Numbered from the stretch's first letter, positions 39,974-53,600 are shown. The stretch: DNA of 64,000 nucleotides from Siphonodentalium dalli (GCA_032622095.1 CP136062.1:141814351-141878350); one strand, 5' to 3'. Numbers and translations are program-made. Notes: a model not told the origin generated them from the letters alone.

Positions 39974-41178
39974 TTACCTGCAGTTGGCTCCTTCATAAAT
40001 CACAATAAGAACCAAAGTTGATATTGTTATATAGTTCACTCGTTTGTTCAGTAGTTAAACTGGATTCATTTTGGCAGGAAAACTGCTTTGTCTTGAAAAC
40101 CAGGAAGTGTTGTTCTGGAACAATTGTACCAATTACACACATGCATGATTTATTTCCCGCAAAAATAAGCCACGGGTTGCACTACATGTAGTTATATACT
40201 CTATAACTGTTCAATGAATCCACTGGTTTAATGCTGTATATGCGGAAGATTTACTTTTTATAATGTCATGGTTATTTCGCCCAATTTGGGCGTTACTCTG
40301 ATGCCTGTTTCTCATCTGACGAGTGTGTCAGGATAGAGGAGCTGGAGGATTTGTGTAAATGTTAGCTCAAACTACATTTCCAAGTAACGATGGTTTGTTG
40401 TTTTTTTTTAGGAATCGTACCACATCAGATAAATTCAGCCCAAATATGTTAACAGTTGTCGTGTAAAACATTTGCAGTAGGTTAGCGTTATTTGTTTTTT
40501 GCGGATGTCGTTTAACATGGGGAAAATAGACTACTACGTTTGAACGGCATGTGCATTTGTCGTTTTTTAATTATATCAACATGATAATCAATAACAGAAG
40601 CAGTCTCTGTCAAATACAGTCGCTCTATTTACGATACTAATTGGGGAACTTTCTAAATTAAATTACGCGTAAACTAGCGTAAACGGATACCTGCTGCAAA
40701 TTATAGAATGTGCCGGAATCGGCCTACTCGCCCCAGGGCTAACTCGCCCCAGTCGACGTGTGCCAACTCGGAATAAAAGGCCGGCTCGGAATAAAAGATG
40801 TATCCGGGGTGTTATATGGCGTTTGGTCCGTTGTTTCTCAATGAATATTATTGAAATTTGGTGTATATGTCCGGGCTGGGACATGGAATACAATAACGTT
40901 TGAATTGTTTTTAAATTTACAAATGTGTTGATTTTATTCAACTTTTCGTTCTGAAACACACTATACTCGTCATGTCGATATCTAGTATTACTTTCATAAT
41001 CGCTCCATTGACTGTAACAGATGAAATTATCCCCCTCTTCGGATCGAGTGTCACTGAAACTTTATTTTGTTAGACTGCCTGTAGTCACTGATTATATGTG
41101 GAAATAATCTGTAATAAGATGTAGCACTGTTTTATTTTATATTTACATTTAGTGCTGTTTTTATACAACAATTCCACC

Positions 41179-42345
41179 CAGGCTTCTCAATGGTACGCAG
41201 TACCGGTACCGCGTACTCGGGCATTTTTTGCGGTAACGGTGCTGGTGTGCAGATCCGCCGGTACTCGATACTGTGGTTGCATATATGCACGTTCGTAGAT
41301 CAGCAGGTTGTCTGGCAAAATACAGTAGTATCAAGTTTCGCTCTTTAAACTACACGCGATGCACATCGATCGTGATTGTATTCATGGCGTGAGAGGTTGG
41401 TCACGGAAGGGTGGTTCCTGGTTTTTATGTGTCTATTATAACTCTTCAATGGTTGAATTCCAATTCTTAGAAAGCACGGCCTTGTGATATTGTTTTAATC
41501 TTCAAAGATTATTTTGTGTTGGGAACTTGTGATTGCAACTTATGTTTTTGCCTTTATTTTTGCCCAGTTGTGGCAATTATACAGTTACAATTTCTTATCA
41601 TGTATTCACCAACGACCCCACCCACAAGTATGGCCCACACGTTTTGATTAATCACATACACACGTACCCGTTCACATGTCGTATCAGTTTGCATATATAA
41701 GGTAGGCCATTTTGAATTTAAATGGGACTCATGGAACCTCCAGTTATATAATAAAATCGGGAACGAATATCCACGAACCGTGCACAGTGTACATGTAATT
41801 TGCTGAATAGACATGATAGTTCATATTTGGTATAGGAACTCGTGGAGAGAAATTGTTGCCTAACTTGACTCATTATTTTTAGATTTAAAATGGCCGACCG
41901 CTCGACTTTGCAAATACATTTAATCTGATTGAATATTGTGAAGTGAAAACCACCGACGTGTGTCGCGTTACTTTCTATCAGTTTATCACACACAGAAGAA
42001 CAAATAGTTAAAACCGCAAAACGTGTGCAACGAATAGTTCTATTTTGGTTGATTGAATTGTCTATGTTGTCATTTGCGCATCACTAAACTATACGGGAAA
42101 GTTTGTTAGTATATTCCAAAATGGTATCTAATATCCCGAAATAGTTTCTTTATTCTGATATCAAATTATCTTTAGTTCATGTTAATAATAGAGTTCGTGG
42201 CTTGTGGTTTTCAGCACTGTATTACCTCCAGATATTCCTAGAACTATAAAATGGCTTGCCAGTACCGGTACAGGAACCACGGTACTAGCAAAGTATCGAT
42301 ACCGGTACCGGCATGTGTGGTACCGGCGGTACGTTGAGAAGCCCG
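41179..42345. mobile_element. hAT-like element with GGTACC-rich ends, 1.17 kb
   Basis: The ends are CAGGCTTCTCAA and TTGAGAAGCCCG. Flanks ATTCCACC (41171-41178) and GTTCCACC (42346-42353) are an 8-bp duplication with one mismatch. Just inside both ends are dense GTACCGGTACC words. A nested inverted repeat lies at about 41706-41894 (GGCCATTTTGAATTTAAAT / ATTTAAAATGGCC). No transposase frame is recognised. Confidence 0.78.
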
Positions 42346-42833
42346 GTTCCACCTAGATCATCATGTGATCGACCATACATGGGATGTGATGACCTGGTTG
42401 AATTAAGAGCGGTTTAATGGATCACTTCTGTCTTCGAGCTAGATTATACTTATGCTATTTAATGGCATGTTTCTAACGTGGAGGAGTAGATATTCTCGAG
42501 ACCCCACTACTCTTCAATTCACACCAAGTTTTCAGCTGTCATGTTCGGATATTAGAACCCATAGCCATAATATATGGTTTATTTTGTGTATACTAGTATA
42601 ATATAGTTATTTTCAGTACCTTTATATACCAGTAGTGTGGATAACAATGCATATATATATGTGTATATGTATATTGATTCAACGGATTCAGTGGTTTTGT
42701 TCATTAGTCTATCAAATTTGCGGGGGAAACATGGCCACCAGCAGTACACCCTGCCAAATTTCAAATTTTAATCAATTGGCGCACCCTGCAGCCAGAATTT
42801 ATTAGAGAACTGTTTCTAATGTGGATATTTTGG

Positions 42834-43185
42834 GTCACCACTAGATGGGAGCCATATGTTTTTCTCAAAATTTCCTTGTGAAAACATCACTGCCAGCGGT
42901 GATCTTGAGTTTTACTATTTTTATGGCTAAATAATTTGGTTGATCCTACAGACGACATACATTGTCCGATCGTCACCAGATTCCACAATGATCTTCTGGA
43001 TAACCAGGATGAGAGTGATCTATTTTTTTCCGAATTTCGTTAAAAACATGACCACAGACAGCAATTTTGTATCTTACTCTTTGTATGACTGAATTCTTTT
43101 CTTTAGCACCTCTACAGACCACATACCTCATCTGATAGTCACCAAACTTCATATTGATCTTCGGGGTGACCACTAGATGGGAGCT
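42834..43185. repeat. Two diverged direct units with CCACTAGATGGGAGC
   Basis: GTCACCACTAGATGGGAGC at 42834 and GTGACCACTAGATGGGAGC at 43166 bracket two similar halves. Each half has ACAGACNACATAC, GATNGTCACCA and ATGATCTTC-like words. It is probably an old dispersed repeat with two internal units. Confidence 0.5.
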
Positions 43186-43439
43186 ATCGAATGTTTTGTT
43201 TTCCGATGAGTTAATTCTGCCTTTATAATCAAGATAAATGCATTTCGCGTCCGCAGTTTCGTAGGCACATGCGAGCGTATAGCAACGCCGATGACAATAA
43301 AGAGCATTAGTCGGTTAACAACTCCAAATATGGTCAATATAAAGATCGTGCCTGCCTTAACCCCCCAGTGTGCCGTTTGCGGTGATTTTGATGATTGGGA
43401 GTGGAGAATGAGTGATCAGAGCTTGTCCAAAATGCGACG

Positions 43440-43745
43440 TTGACCATTCCTGCGGGTTTATATGGACAAACTATTTGTCAATTGGTCCAGAAACATGCCT
43501 ATATCAGCACGTTCGATGACATGGTCGCACGTGAAATTGGACCCGTCCATATTGCTCCCGGGATCGAAGTAGTCCTACACACAAATTTTAGTCGGATCGG
43601 TCAAGGTCCATAAACATGCCTATGAGCGAGTTCAGGTTGACACGTTAAATACCAAATCCGAGTCGGATCGGTCGAGCAGTGTGTGAGTCTATAACACACA
43701 TACATACGTGCATTCATACACACGTACATACAGACATATATTCCA
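43440..43745. mobile_element. Second tandem-core repeat with (CATA)n-type tail
   Basis: CCATAAACATGCCTAT-like and AAATTTTAGTCGGATCGGTC-like words recur (CCAGAAACATGCCTATA near 43488, then about 43570 and 43660). They are followed by an ACATACATACGTGCATTCATAC tract at about 43690-43740. The layout (short cores ending GTCGGATCGGTC, then a tetranucleotide tail) parallels 26141-27834 with a different sequence. Confidence 0.5.
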
Positions 43746-44444
43746 AAATGTATAATCGATAGCTACAAGAATTCTATGATAAATAGTTCACGGGCGATCT
43801 GATGCATGCATCTTAATTTTCTTGTATATACTGACACGAGGCATATTCGTGTTGTATGCAGAGCCGGTTATGGTGCTTTTTATCATCCGCCGACGCATTT
43901 CTTTGCCGAATGCCCGACTGTCATGCAATAGTTAATGTTGTGAATATGCCCTGTTGTGAATCGCAAGAAAGTCTCGCGATTTTTTAATGTGTGACTGGCG
44001 CCATTGCGTCAGATATCTCCGACAGATCTTTTTCCATCGGAAATTACGACTGTGAGACGCGTAGGATGCCAAGGAAATAAATGAGGAATGTCGTGACCAA
44101 TGTTCGCAAATAAAGGAAACAAGTGCAGAAAGAAAGACGCAGCATAACAGTTTTAGTCTTCATTTACTGGCTAACCGTCAGGTCTTTTGTTTGTAGTCAA
44201 GATGAAGAAAAACAGTAAAAGAGCCGAGACGGAAAAAACCAGGAGAAAAAAACCTGCTGCTGAATTAATCCTTTTGCGCTAACATATGGAAGCCAAATAT
44301 TGTTAAAATTGTATAAGCTATGTGCTGGTATTCATACTATACTTCAAGCACAGGTGAACAAGTTTTAATTAATTCGCAATTGCTGTCTACCGATACATGA
44401 AAACACCGACATCATCGTATTCTGGAATACTATAGATTAGGACG

Positions 44445-44803
44445 TTGAAATTCAACATATCCTCGCGGAAATTAGCACATAATCGACCTATAATGTGAAA
44501 TAGGTACATAATGTGATTATTTGATTCTGACATAAGCAGATAATGGAAACTTATCCGTTATTTCGTTTTATGGCGCAGGCCACAGTGAAAACACCCATTG
44601 AGTACATCTGACAAGTCGTTAGTTGGCTTATTTGTGTCACTGTCCGCACATAATCTGCTTAGAATAGCGTCATGACTAAAATGTTATAAATTTCAGCACA
44701 TTATCGACGTAAAATGAGGCGAATCTAAGCAGATTATCTACCTAATATACAAGTTCAATTATACGCAGATCATGTGCTGGTTTTCGGGAGAACAGGCTGT
44801 GAA
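44445..44803. mobile_element. Repeat family D, copy 2
   Basis: Inverted relative to copy 1 (24738-25087). It matches over TCCTCGCGGAAATTAGCACA, ATAATCGACCTATA, TGGCGCAGGCCACAGTGAAA, AATCTAAGCAGATTA and GGTTTTCGGGAGAACAGGCTG. The hydrophobic minus-strand frame overlapping its edge is probably spurious. Confidence 0.65.
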
Positions 44804-45994
44804 CTTGGGCTTGTGTTCCAAGGAATGTGATAATAGGCAGGTTTAGAACAAGAGCTAATAACTTCAGACCTTGAGCACTAAAAGCTTCCCAGAGCAAGCT
44901 AATCGGTGTGATTTTCCCCACCAGTTGTCTTAAAAGTGTGAACATTGACTTTCTTCACCCGCTAATAGACACAATCGCATATTTAACTACTATACTATAA
45001 TATAAGTATTACGAAGAACTTATAGTTGAATGTTCTCTTAATTGAAGACTATATACGATTTCGTTTGTAAGAAAACCGTGCCGATAAAATGTCTTGCCAA
45101 TCGCAGTATGGTGATATGGCTCTGGTTATCGTGTTTAGTTTGTACTTAATTTTGTTGTTATTATGTTATATTTAGCGGTATACTCGATTAACGCATGCAA
45201 CATTATCGTGTTTCACGGCGACACATGATATTATTGTGAATAGGAGATAGAAATTAAGGCCACACGACGATGGTAATTTAATGACACAATCTCAGAGTCA
45301 ACTCCCACCAGATAAACTATCTCGAACTTATTACTGTTTGAGGTTAACAGTACATAAAAAATAACACGACGATAATAGGCATAAATACAAATAATTGTAT
45401 ATATATTACGAACGATCTTTAATATGTGCCGCTATTGGGTAACACAAACCTAAACGCTCTTTATATCAGGCGATTCTCGACTTTTCAGATGAAAACCTGG
45501 CAGACATCCTCTTTTAAAATGATTTGTTGTCTGACCATTAAACATCACACATACGGGTTTGAGGATTCTATGTTCACTATTGTTCGAGTGATAAATATCA
45601 ATCTGCTCTAAGCTTTTGCATCGCTTGTCACGGTTTGTAGATGTGCCAAGAGTTCAATAAGGACGCATATTCAACCCTGACGATTGTTCGTCGTATTTGG
45701 TCGTATTTGCTGCAGACACCCAATAAGTGAAATACACGCAAATGTATGGGAAATTCAAATCAATGGGTTGCTAACCCAAAATGAATGAGTTATCCGTTGT
45801 GTATCGCCACACATTCCTTTTACTCACATGTTCTTGTCATACAGAAGCTCTGTATAACCATAATGTCAAGAAGTTTGAGTTAGAGTATATATCTCGCACC
45901 GATACGTAGCTTATCAATCCGAAGCAAACGTGCAGATCATTGCTGTCGGAGTGTGGTGCGATAAGACCGTATTATGGGATTTGAATGGTGGTTT

Positions 45995-46503
45995 TTATGC
46001 GTTATGACTATGTAATTTATCCCAGGAATCGATTCTGGGAGTCATTAATGTGACATTTATGGCGCTGAGACATAAGTGATCGCATATATCACCAGTAAGA
46101 ACCAATTCCGGTGTTTGTGAAAATAAGTCATTAGGAGTCTCTGGACAAACGGCGTCCTCCTGGGAAGCCGCTAGTTTCGACGATGAGGTCTCCACAGATG
46201 GGTTTCCGTACTTTGTTGCGAAGACATCAATACACCATTAACTTGGGATGAAAGAATACATGAAGTAGTTTGATGCCGAATGATGAGCGAATTGATACTT
46301 TATTGTCGCAAATTGTGAATTGATAGTCCACTCGATGGCTTCTTCAATATAATTTTCCGTTTTCCTCAAGCGATTCGCGGAATTAAATTGCGAATTATCC
46401 CATCATGAAAATTGTCATAACCCTCTGTGATATCGCCCGCAACGTAGTTCTTACTATAACCCTGTTCGTCTATAAATCCACTAGTATAGGGTACCATAAT
46501 TGT
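45995..46503 (-). pseudogene. Decayed coding stretch, possibly carboxylesterase-like
   Basis: Three consecutive minus-strand segments look protein-like: 46366-46503 (VPYTSGFIDEQGYSKNYVAG, then DITEGYDNF), 46238-46410 in another frame (NYIEEAIEWTINSQFATIK, then YQFAHHSASNYFMYSF) and, after a TAA, 45995-46237 (DVFATKYGNP to DSWDKLHSH). Type-B carboxylesterases have a DG-x-F, G-x(n)-EG, then D-x2-F...H-x5-Y-Y-F order, which this loosely follows. A further piece near 45900 reads HSDSNDLHVCFG. One frame change and one stop mean it is not an intact gene unless short introns intervene. I am unsure of the family. Confidence 0.3.
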
Positions 46504-46802
46504 TCAGAGTTAGCATTAAAGCCTGGTGCTGGTATGTTATAGTTTTCGCCTTGTCTCCTTCAAGTTGGGCTAAAATATGGTAAATATATGCATTATTAAA
46601 CTAATTAAACTTGCTCAGTACTAGTATATGTGTTAATTGCTTCATATATATACGTGGACAGATGATCATTTCTTATCGGAATGGCCATGTCACGATTGGG
46701 CTCGCATATTTGAAATGTCCCTTAACTCTGATCAAACTGGAACATCTAGCCCATTGTATCACATACACGCCCTAACCACATCGGCCACTGGAACATCCTT
46801 AA

Positions 46803-47321
46803 AGATACGGGCGGCGTTGGCGGTGGGTATGCTGTTAAAATATTCAGCTCCGTCAAAAACCGCCATAAACAGAAAGAATAGTAAAATATAGACAGACTTT
46901 TTCTTATACCTATCAGAAATATGGCATAAACAGTATATTATTGTCAAATGTTTTTCCTTTGTTATGTAAACAAAAGCAAAAAACATTACAGAACCTGGCT
47001 TTTGTTTAGATCCGGATATGGTAAACATAAAGAGCGTTATTTGTTACTGTTTACCTGATATGGAAATAATAAAGAGCGTTTATATCATTTGTGTGTGATT
47101 AACCAATGGAATTGTGCTGATTTATGTAAACAGATGCAAAACGTCTGTAACACGAGCAGGTTCTTGTTTACGTACACCATCGTACGTCTTGATGACAATA
47201 TACTATTTACGCGCTGATTATGTTTGGCATACGAGCAAAACTATATATATTTTAATATTCCTTCTGTTGATGGCGAGTTGAACAAATATGAATATTTCTG
47301 CAACGAACGCCGCCCGTGCCT
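46803..47321. mobile_element. TTAA-family foldback element T3, copy 3
   Basis: It starts AGATACGG after TTAA (46799-46802) and ends CCGTGCCT before TTAA (47322-47325). The inverted arms carry GGCGGTGGGTATGCTGTTAA on the left and a diverged right arm. It includes the TAAAGAGCGTT pair at 47028 and 47070. It is 519 bp and non-autonomous. Confidence 0.85.
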
Positions 47322-48153
47322 TTAACAGTCGAGACTCTATCATCGATATTTTAAATTTCATAAATGATTTATCGCTTTGGCGAAGATTTATTTAACCATA
47401 GCGATTGAATATTCTTGGATTTACCACGACCAACACTAAAGGTGGCATGCTCCTTGGTATGATAAAAGTAAAGAGCCTCCATACACAGGGACAAATTACA
47501 ATTAACAATTTCCGATACGTAACTGATAACCTCATCCAGATACACGAATAGAGTTACCCTATATTCGCGTGGATTACGATAACACACCAACGCTTATAAG
47601 GAATAGAAACAGCTTCGTAATCTCTAGCTAATGTGTTATGCACATAACAACTGAGACACACATGAGTCATACTTATTTATGTTGTACATCTGGTGCATAA
47701 CCCATCGGGAATATCGGCGGTGATCTATATTCAAAGAGGGCGAGCCACAAGTACTACACTCACGATATGTTTGCACTAAGGCAATTGGCGGGTGCAAATT
47801 TAACAGTTGTTAAATATATATTTCGGCATTCATAAAGTTATAATTTATAAACCGTCTCATTATAGCCGCAAGGATGTGGGTAATTCGACGGTATACGTGT
47901 CTGATATGAAGGAAGGCATACTTGCGGTGTTAGGTTTATGGGGAATCGGCAAAGAGAACTTGCTCGTCATAGTCAAATATCATGCATGGATAAGTATCGG
48001 ATGATGTCTGTAACAAGCAAACCTCTGAAGGATGTGCTCAATTTATGCCAATATGTTTCCGAATCTTTCCTTTTAAATTGACGTCGGTACAGATCTAGTT
48101 CCCATGTACAAGATTCTTATCTTTGCTTTGAATCCAGACACGCTACTCACAAA

Positions 48154-48414
48154 GTGCATCCCCGGGGCATGGTATTTTCAATATCGACGATATCTGACGG
48201 AAATGTATGCAACCCTAAATGCCCGTGGCTTGGTGGTGTTGGTTTGCACGGATGTCAGCCGTGGAATGCTTTGCCTGAGCATGTGGTTGAAGCGAACACA
48301 TATAAAGAGTTCAAAAACAGTTTGAAAATTATCACTGGAATGAACGTTATGCACATGACTAACATAACGATATTGTTAAGGGTAGAAGTCATTGCGACTT
48401 ATTCCCTAAAATGA
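48154..48414 (+). pseudogene. Non-LTR retrotransposon C-terminal fragment
   Basis: The frame reads CQPWNALPEHVVEANTYKEF and then KNSLKI. In LINE reverse transcriptases the end of the protein usually reads R-WN-LP--VV-A-T---FK--L. The segment upstream (ISDGNVCNPKCPWLG) is less clear. No catalytic domain is present. It lies in an intron on the opposite strand to the receptor gene, and is followed at 48411 by an ATG-type microsatellite, which may mark the element's 3' tail. Confidence 0.65.
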
Positions 48415-48447
48415 TGATGATGATGGTGATGATAATGATGATGATAA
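48411..48447. repeat. (ATG)n microsatellite
   Basis: An interrupted ATG/ATA trinucleotide tract directly after the LINE C-terminal fragment. Confidence 0.85.
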
Positions 48448-49375
48448 GTACATGTATTCACACGTATGTTACTCGACTGACCACCAAACATATGACTTAA
48501 GAATTTATTTTCCTCAATACATGACATCTTCCCGAAGTTCTGAAATCTCTCTTAAAAATGTAGGTAACCAATTATATTTCTTGCCTCAATTAGAGCGCCA
48601 TTCCAGGACTCTCGTTTTGTGGTGCATACATTTATAAATAAATTTAGGCCTGCTTGAATAATATATGTCGTTCCAAGAATTCCCCGCCTATATTGACTCT
48701 TATAATATAGACAATTCAGCACACACCCAAGAATGATAAATAACTTCATTGTGTAGATTATCTTGTAATCAGAATTGTGATTTAAATCAAGAGCCGTTTC
48801 GACGAAAAGCCCGCGATCTCAGAACATATGTTGTTGGCGTCTACACCTCAAGATAGTATACGGCAATGATAGTTTCGTCGTGATACGTAAAGCCGCGATC
48901 AGTCAATCAGTTTCGATAATGCCAATTGCATATCAGAAGCATCGATAATTCCCATCACAAATGCCTATCACAATATAACCTCCGATAGCGAGCTGTCTGG
49001 TTACAATTATAATCCACGTCAGTAAAATAAGGAAGCACATTTCACACAGAAATCTTTCGGTAAGCCGTACACTATATAACTGGGGGCACAACGTACGCAT
49101 TACATTCTGTATTTTTCACAACGAGGTGAAAAGAACGCGGGGAACGCCCATCCATTTAGGATTAGTCTTCAACAACATTATACTTTTCTATAAACTGCAC
49201 ACTGTAGAGTTTTGTCCGTTCAGCCAATATCGTATTCTTTGGCACAAGTTATCTGGTAGAAGTATACATGTGCCCAACCATTATGTGTTAAACAGACTCT
49301 GTTACATTTATGTCACTATCACAATTGGGTCCGGGTTAGGTTCCACGCCGTTCCAACGAATAACCAAGTGGTTAA

Positions 49376-49414
49376 CCCTTTCAGTGCCAAGACCGATTTT
49401 TGTATCAACCCATA
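49376..49414. mobile_element. Solitary end of TTAA family P2
   Basis: TTAA (49372-49375) is followed by CCCTTTCAGTGCCA, then GACCGATTTTTGTATCAAC. It matches, inverted, the last 40 bp of the complete element at 52685-53151. Nothing further of the element follows, so this is a truncated or recombined end. Confidence 0.7.
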
Positions 49415-51285
49415 TTTCCTTGATCAATTTTCAAATTTATTGATTATAATAATGTTTTAAAGGTCGTGAAGAACCTACTTTATTGGCCCTGTTATTGAGA
49501 CAGTGTGTAGAACCAAATGAGACTTATTTGATTCCGCATACTTTTTTGCAGTGTATACTTTCCGACCACAGACGGGAAGATGGTTCTTGTGGAGACTGAA
49601 TGCATGGGTGGCATACGGCCGACAGAATAGAAATGCAAGATCTATAATAACAAATATTGATAATTGAAAAAAAAACATGCAAATTCTTTTGTCTAAAATA
49701 AAATGAAATGAATCGATTTGTTCTTACATTATCTTGGGAACTATCAAAATCATCTGCAATATAGAGCAAATTAGTTCCGTTGAATATACATTTGATTATG
49801 TTTATTATTTAGGTTTGGTTTATTTGTGTGTTATTGTTATTTGGACAGCTACGTCATATTGCGATGTTGCAATAACTCAACGGGTGGTGAAACGAACGCA
49901 CATAGAGTTTATTTCGTCAGGAAGTAACTCAACTTCATGCAGAAACCACCAACCCATGCCGAATGCCACGGACAAACTTGTCAACATATATGGCTACCTT
50001 TATTGTGCGTAATCACATAACGCGCTTATAGGAAATAGAATCAGCTTCGCCATCAGCGGAAGGAATATGTTGACCTGATGCGCCATGTACATTGCCAACT
50101 GAGACACCGGGCGCCCGCAACGAGATACATGTAAGTGTGACTCTTGATCTCAGTTAAATATCATAAATAATCACATCTGTGCTATATACCGTGCTTTGAC
50201 GACCTGATGTGGGTCTGACGTGTAGTTATAGGACTATCTCGCGTGTGACATATACTCTGAATAGGATGGCGGTCGTCAAAGACAGCAATAAAATGGCCGC
50301 GTTCAAGCGGCGTTCCGAACATGCCCATCATGTTATCTCACTTCTAAGCTCTGTATAGTCGGAAATAACCATATATTATACCCGGAAGCGAACAGAAATT
50401 ACAGACATTAAGACCGGAAGTAGCATCGGAGATTACATTAAACGCTACAGCTTGTCCGATAATCCATAAAAGAGTGGAATCGGAAACGGCAAACGCACTT
50501 TAGGAATCTACGAAGCGTGACGTATACCACGGGGAAACGTATATGTAATAGGGGTGATTTTCCGTACGTCTCCATTCACTCGTTACAAATGCGACAGTTT
50601 TTTCTAAAGCGACGGGTTTCGCAAATTTACCTGTATATAGTAGTAATCAGAGTCCTTCTCCCGTCAGAACATGCATGTACGTTTTAAATTTGCATCCGTA
50701 AGCCGCGTAATGCACGAAGCAACCACTTCAGTTACGTATGATATGAATAATCTATATTACCCTCATAATGAAGAAACAAAGGACAACAAATAAGTGACTT
50801 TATCCATTTCTCGAATCGAGGATGATCCGAGCTGTGCATTGTTTTTGTGAATTTCAAAATAAAACGTCGGGAATTAAGAAACACTAACCCTTTTATGATA
50901 CACTGCAGCAACAGACGTTCGTGTTTTTGGTGTTCGAGAAGTGGGTTTATCTTTTTCGTCGCCACGTTTTAGCACATATTATTGAAGGGGTAGATTGATT
51001 TCAATACCGATTTAATTGGCGTAAATATTAACATCCATTACTTATATTTACACTCAACCGAGTCAACTGGCAGATTAATAGAGCATTAAGCGCCCATTTC
51101 CAAAGTTATTCTCGTGGCTCGATGCAAGTTGCGTCTATACACAAACATGGATGCAAGTTGAGGTCTGCGCGCGAAGTCATGTGACGTAATTCCGACCAAT
51201 CAAAGTCCTTCATTCATGTTCCACAACGCGAATGTATGTATGAGAGTAAATATTCTTCCCAGCATACACATGGAGTGAGGGTTAA

Positions 51286-51672
51286 CGATGGTCTATCTCT
51301 TCCTAAACATGTTTTATACAGTTTCCGGGGTATAACATAGTAGATATCAGACGAAGTCCCCTCCGGAAACGGTTATATCAATCAATATTAATTATATATC
51401 GATATGTTCTTATATAATGCGATAATCAAGTGAGGCATTTTTTCGTTACTATTTTTATAATTTTAAATAGTTATCCCGCATGGTACACTCCGAAAGAAAG
51501 CGAGCCATAAATTGTCCCAAATTGACATAAATGTATATTATACCAGAAGATTGGAAATAAAATCAATATTAATTTATAGAAGCGTTTCCAGACAGGGGGT
51601 CTTCGATTCATATTTATGATTTTACACCCAGGAATCTATATAAAACTTATTATAGGAAGAGATAGACCACCT
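51286..51672. mobile_element. TTAA-family element T5, 387 bp
   Basis: TTAA lies at 51282-51285 and 51673-51676. The ends are inverted: CGATGGTCTATCTCTTCCT, and AGGTGGTCTATCTCTTCCT read on the minus strand. The arms (about 90 bp) continue through AGTTTTATA, TTCC-GGG and CGAAG-CCCC to GGAAACG. There is no coding region. Confidence 0.8.
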
Positions 51673-52684
51673 TTAACCTTATATATACTAAACCTTCATT
51701 GATGGTAAATGTTCAAATAATAAGTTTTTTTTTTATCTAAACATTTCCCTCAATAAATATTGCTCCTTCTGTACTTTTATGTATCCGTCGTCTGCAATTT
51801 TCACCCTCCAAATCAATAATAGACCATTCCGATGTACACTTTTTAACTGACTGGGAGAATCCAGTTTGTATAGAAAGGGTTAACTATAAATTGCCTTTCT
51901 TGGAACTGGAGCTGGATCACTGCAATGATTGTGCATATTAACTTCACCGCCGTTCTCACATCGCTTGTTGAGCGACAATTAATTCCAAGAAACACGTGCG
52001 TCTGGTTGGTGGGAATAAGCATACATTCTGTGCTTGGGCATTAATTTGCGATGTATATTATTGACTTAGCTACTATTATAGGGCCCCATGAGTGCGATGC
52101 GCAACAACCAACATAAATCACATGGACAGGCCACCGGGACTCCGTCTGTATATCGGGAGTGACAACCAACGCATATCATGACTGCCGATCCCAACTAAAT
52201 TGAATCAGCACATCATTTTCGCGAGGCCGTACATGAGTTGAAGTGAGTTACAGTGGATGTGAAGTAACGGACTGTGTTTTATTTGGGCAGCGTATAAATG
52301 CCTGAGAAATGCGTCACTGCGTGAGTTTCGAATTTAACACCACTTGTTGTTATGTAAAAGTATCTACACGTAACATGTTTTAACTGTCCAGGTCTAGTTT
52401 TCATCTGGTTATGGATTGGTGAAGATTAGTCGTAAACAGCCACACTCTTGTATATAAATTTTCATAGGTCTTAAGTGGTGGCACACACGAATGCTAAATC
52501 GCTATGGTTACGTGTAACCCACACGATAGACACTTAATTGCTCGTAAGCAGGCATAGTAACTAATATATTGTAAGGGGAGGGGTGTCAACTTAAGATACA
52601 ACATGTTTATCGCAAATGTCAATGGACTACAATGAAAATGTCGTTGACTAAAAGTGTACTCAACAATTACTCAAAACTAGTTAA

Positions 52685-53151
52685 ACCCTTTCAGTGCCAG
52701 GGGCCGATCTCATCGGCCCTAATTTACGGTCTGTAAAATCGGCCCTAAAAAAAAAAAAGAAAAAAAAAAGGTTTTTCCATTTTTGGGTTGATATTTTTTT
52801 TGGGTATGCTTAAGCATGCTATAGCAAATTTAAAAACAAACTGGATAAAACCTTGGGGGCATGTTATAACTCAAAACTATCACCAAGTATTCATAGTAAT
52901 AATTTTGATGCCCATGTAAATGTCAGATTCCCTGTCACTAAACCTACAAAATAAGTCTGTTAAAGAATATAAGAAAAAATTATTAAAATTGTAAAAAATT
53001 GTAAAAAATAATAACAAATGATGAAAAATTGTTAGGCCAATGCATTCTCTTATATATGCGAGGCGACCTATGGTCGACTCGCATATAGAAGAGAATGCAT
53101 TGGCACAGGGTATATCGGTTGATACAAAAATCGGACCTGGAACTGAAAGGG
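52685..53151. mobile_element. TTAA-family element P2, 467 bp
   Basis: The left side is TTAA (52681-52684), then ACCCTTTCAGTGCCAGG. The right side is CCTGGAACTGAAAGGG, then TTAA (53152-53155). It contains one hairpin module at 53037-53103 with the same CCAATGCATTCTCTTATAT word as P1, although the outer ends differ. A poly(A) tract is near 52746-52768. Confidence 0.85.
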
Positions 53152-53600
53152 TTAAGAGTACCAACAAGCAATGTTGACTAAAGTATTGAGTAAACTATTT
53201 CTACTCAGCGAGTTGAGTCTGTTTGATCCATAATATTAGAACATCGTCTTCGAAATGTCTACTCTGTATAATGAGGTGATGGACGTATGATTTTCTGATA
53301 TAGCTATCGACCATCTCAATATTGCATTAATATATCCAAAAGTAACGTGTTAACGTAAATTAAACATCTCGAAGTGACTATCGTCATAGATGCACAGTTT
53401 TTTAAATTGAGTTATTTTTCCTGATCAACGTGTTGATTAAATACGAAACAGATATCCTGATTGGTCAGTCACTGTTGAGTACTCGTTAATCAACCGCTGA
53501 ATACAACCCGCTCAACAAATTATCTTTCAACGTTTTACTTAAACATGATTTTCAGTGTATGCAAGTGAGATGGCGCACTATTGCACCATCTCCTTATTTA

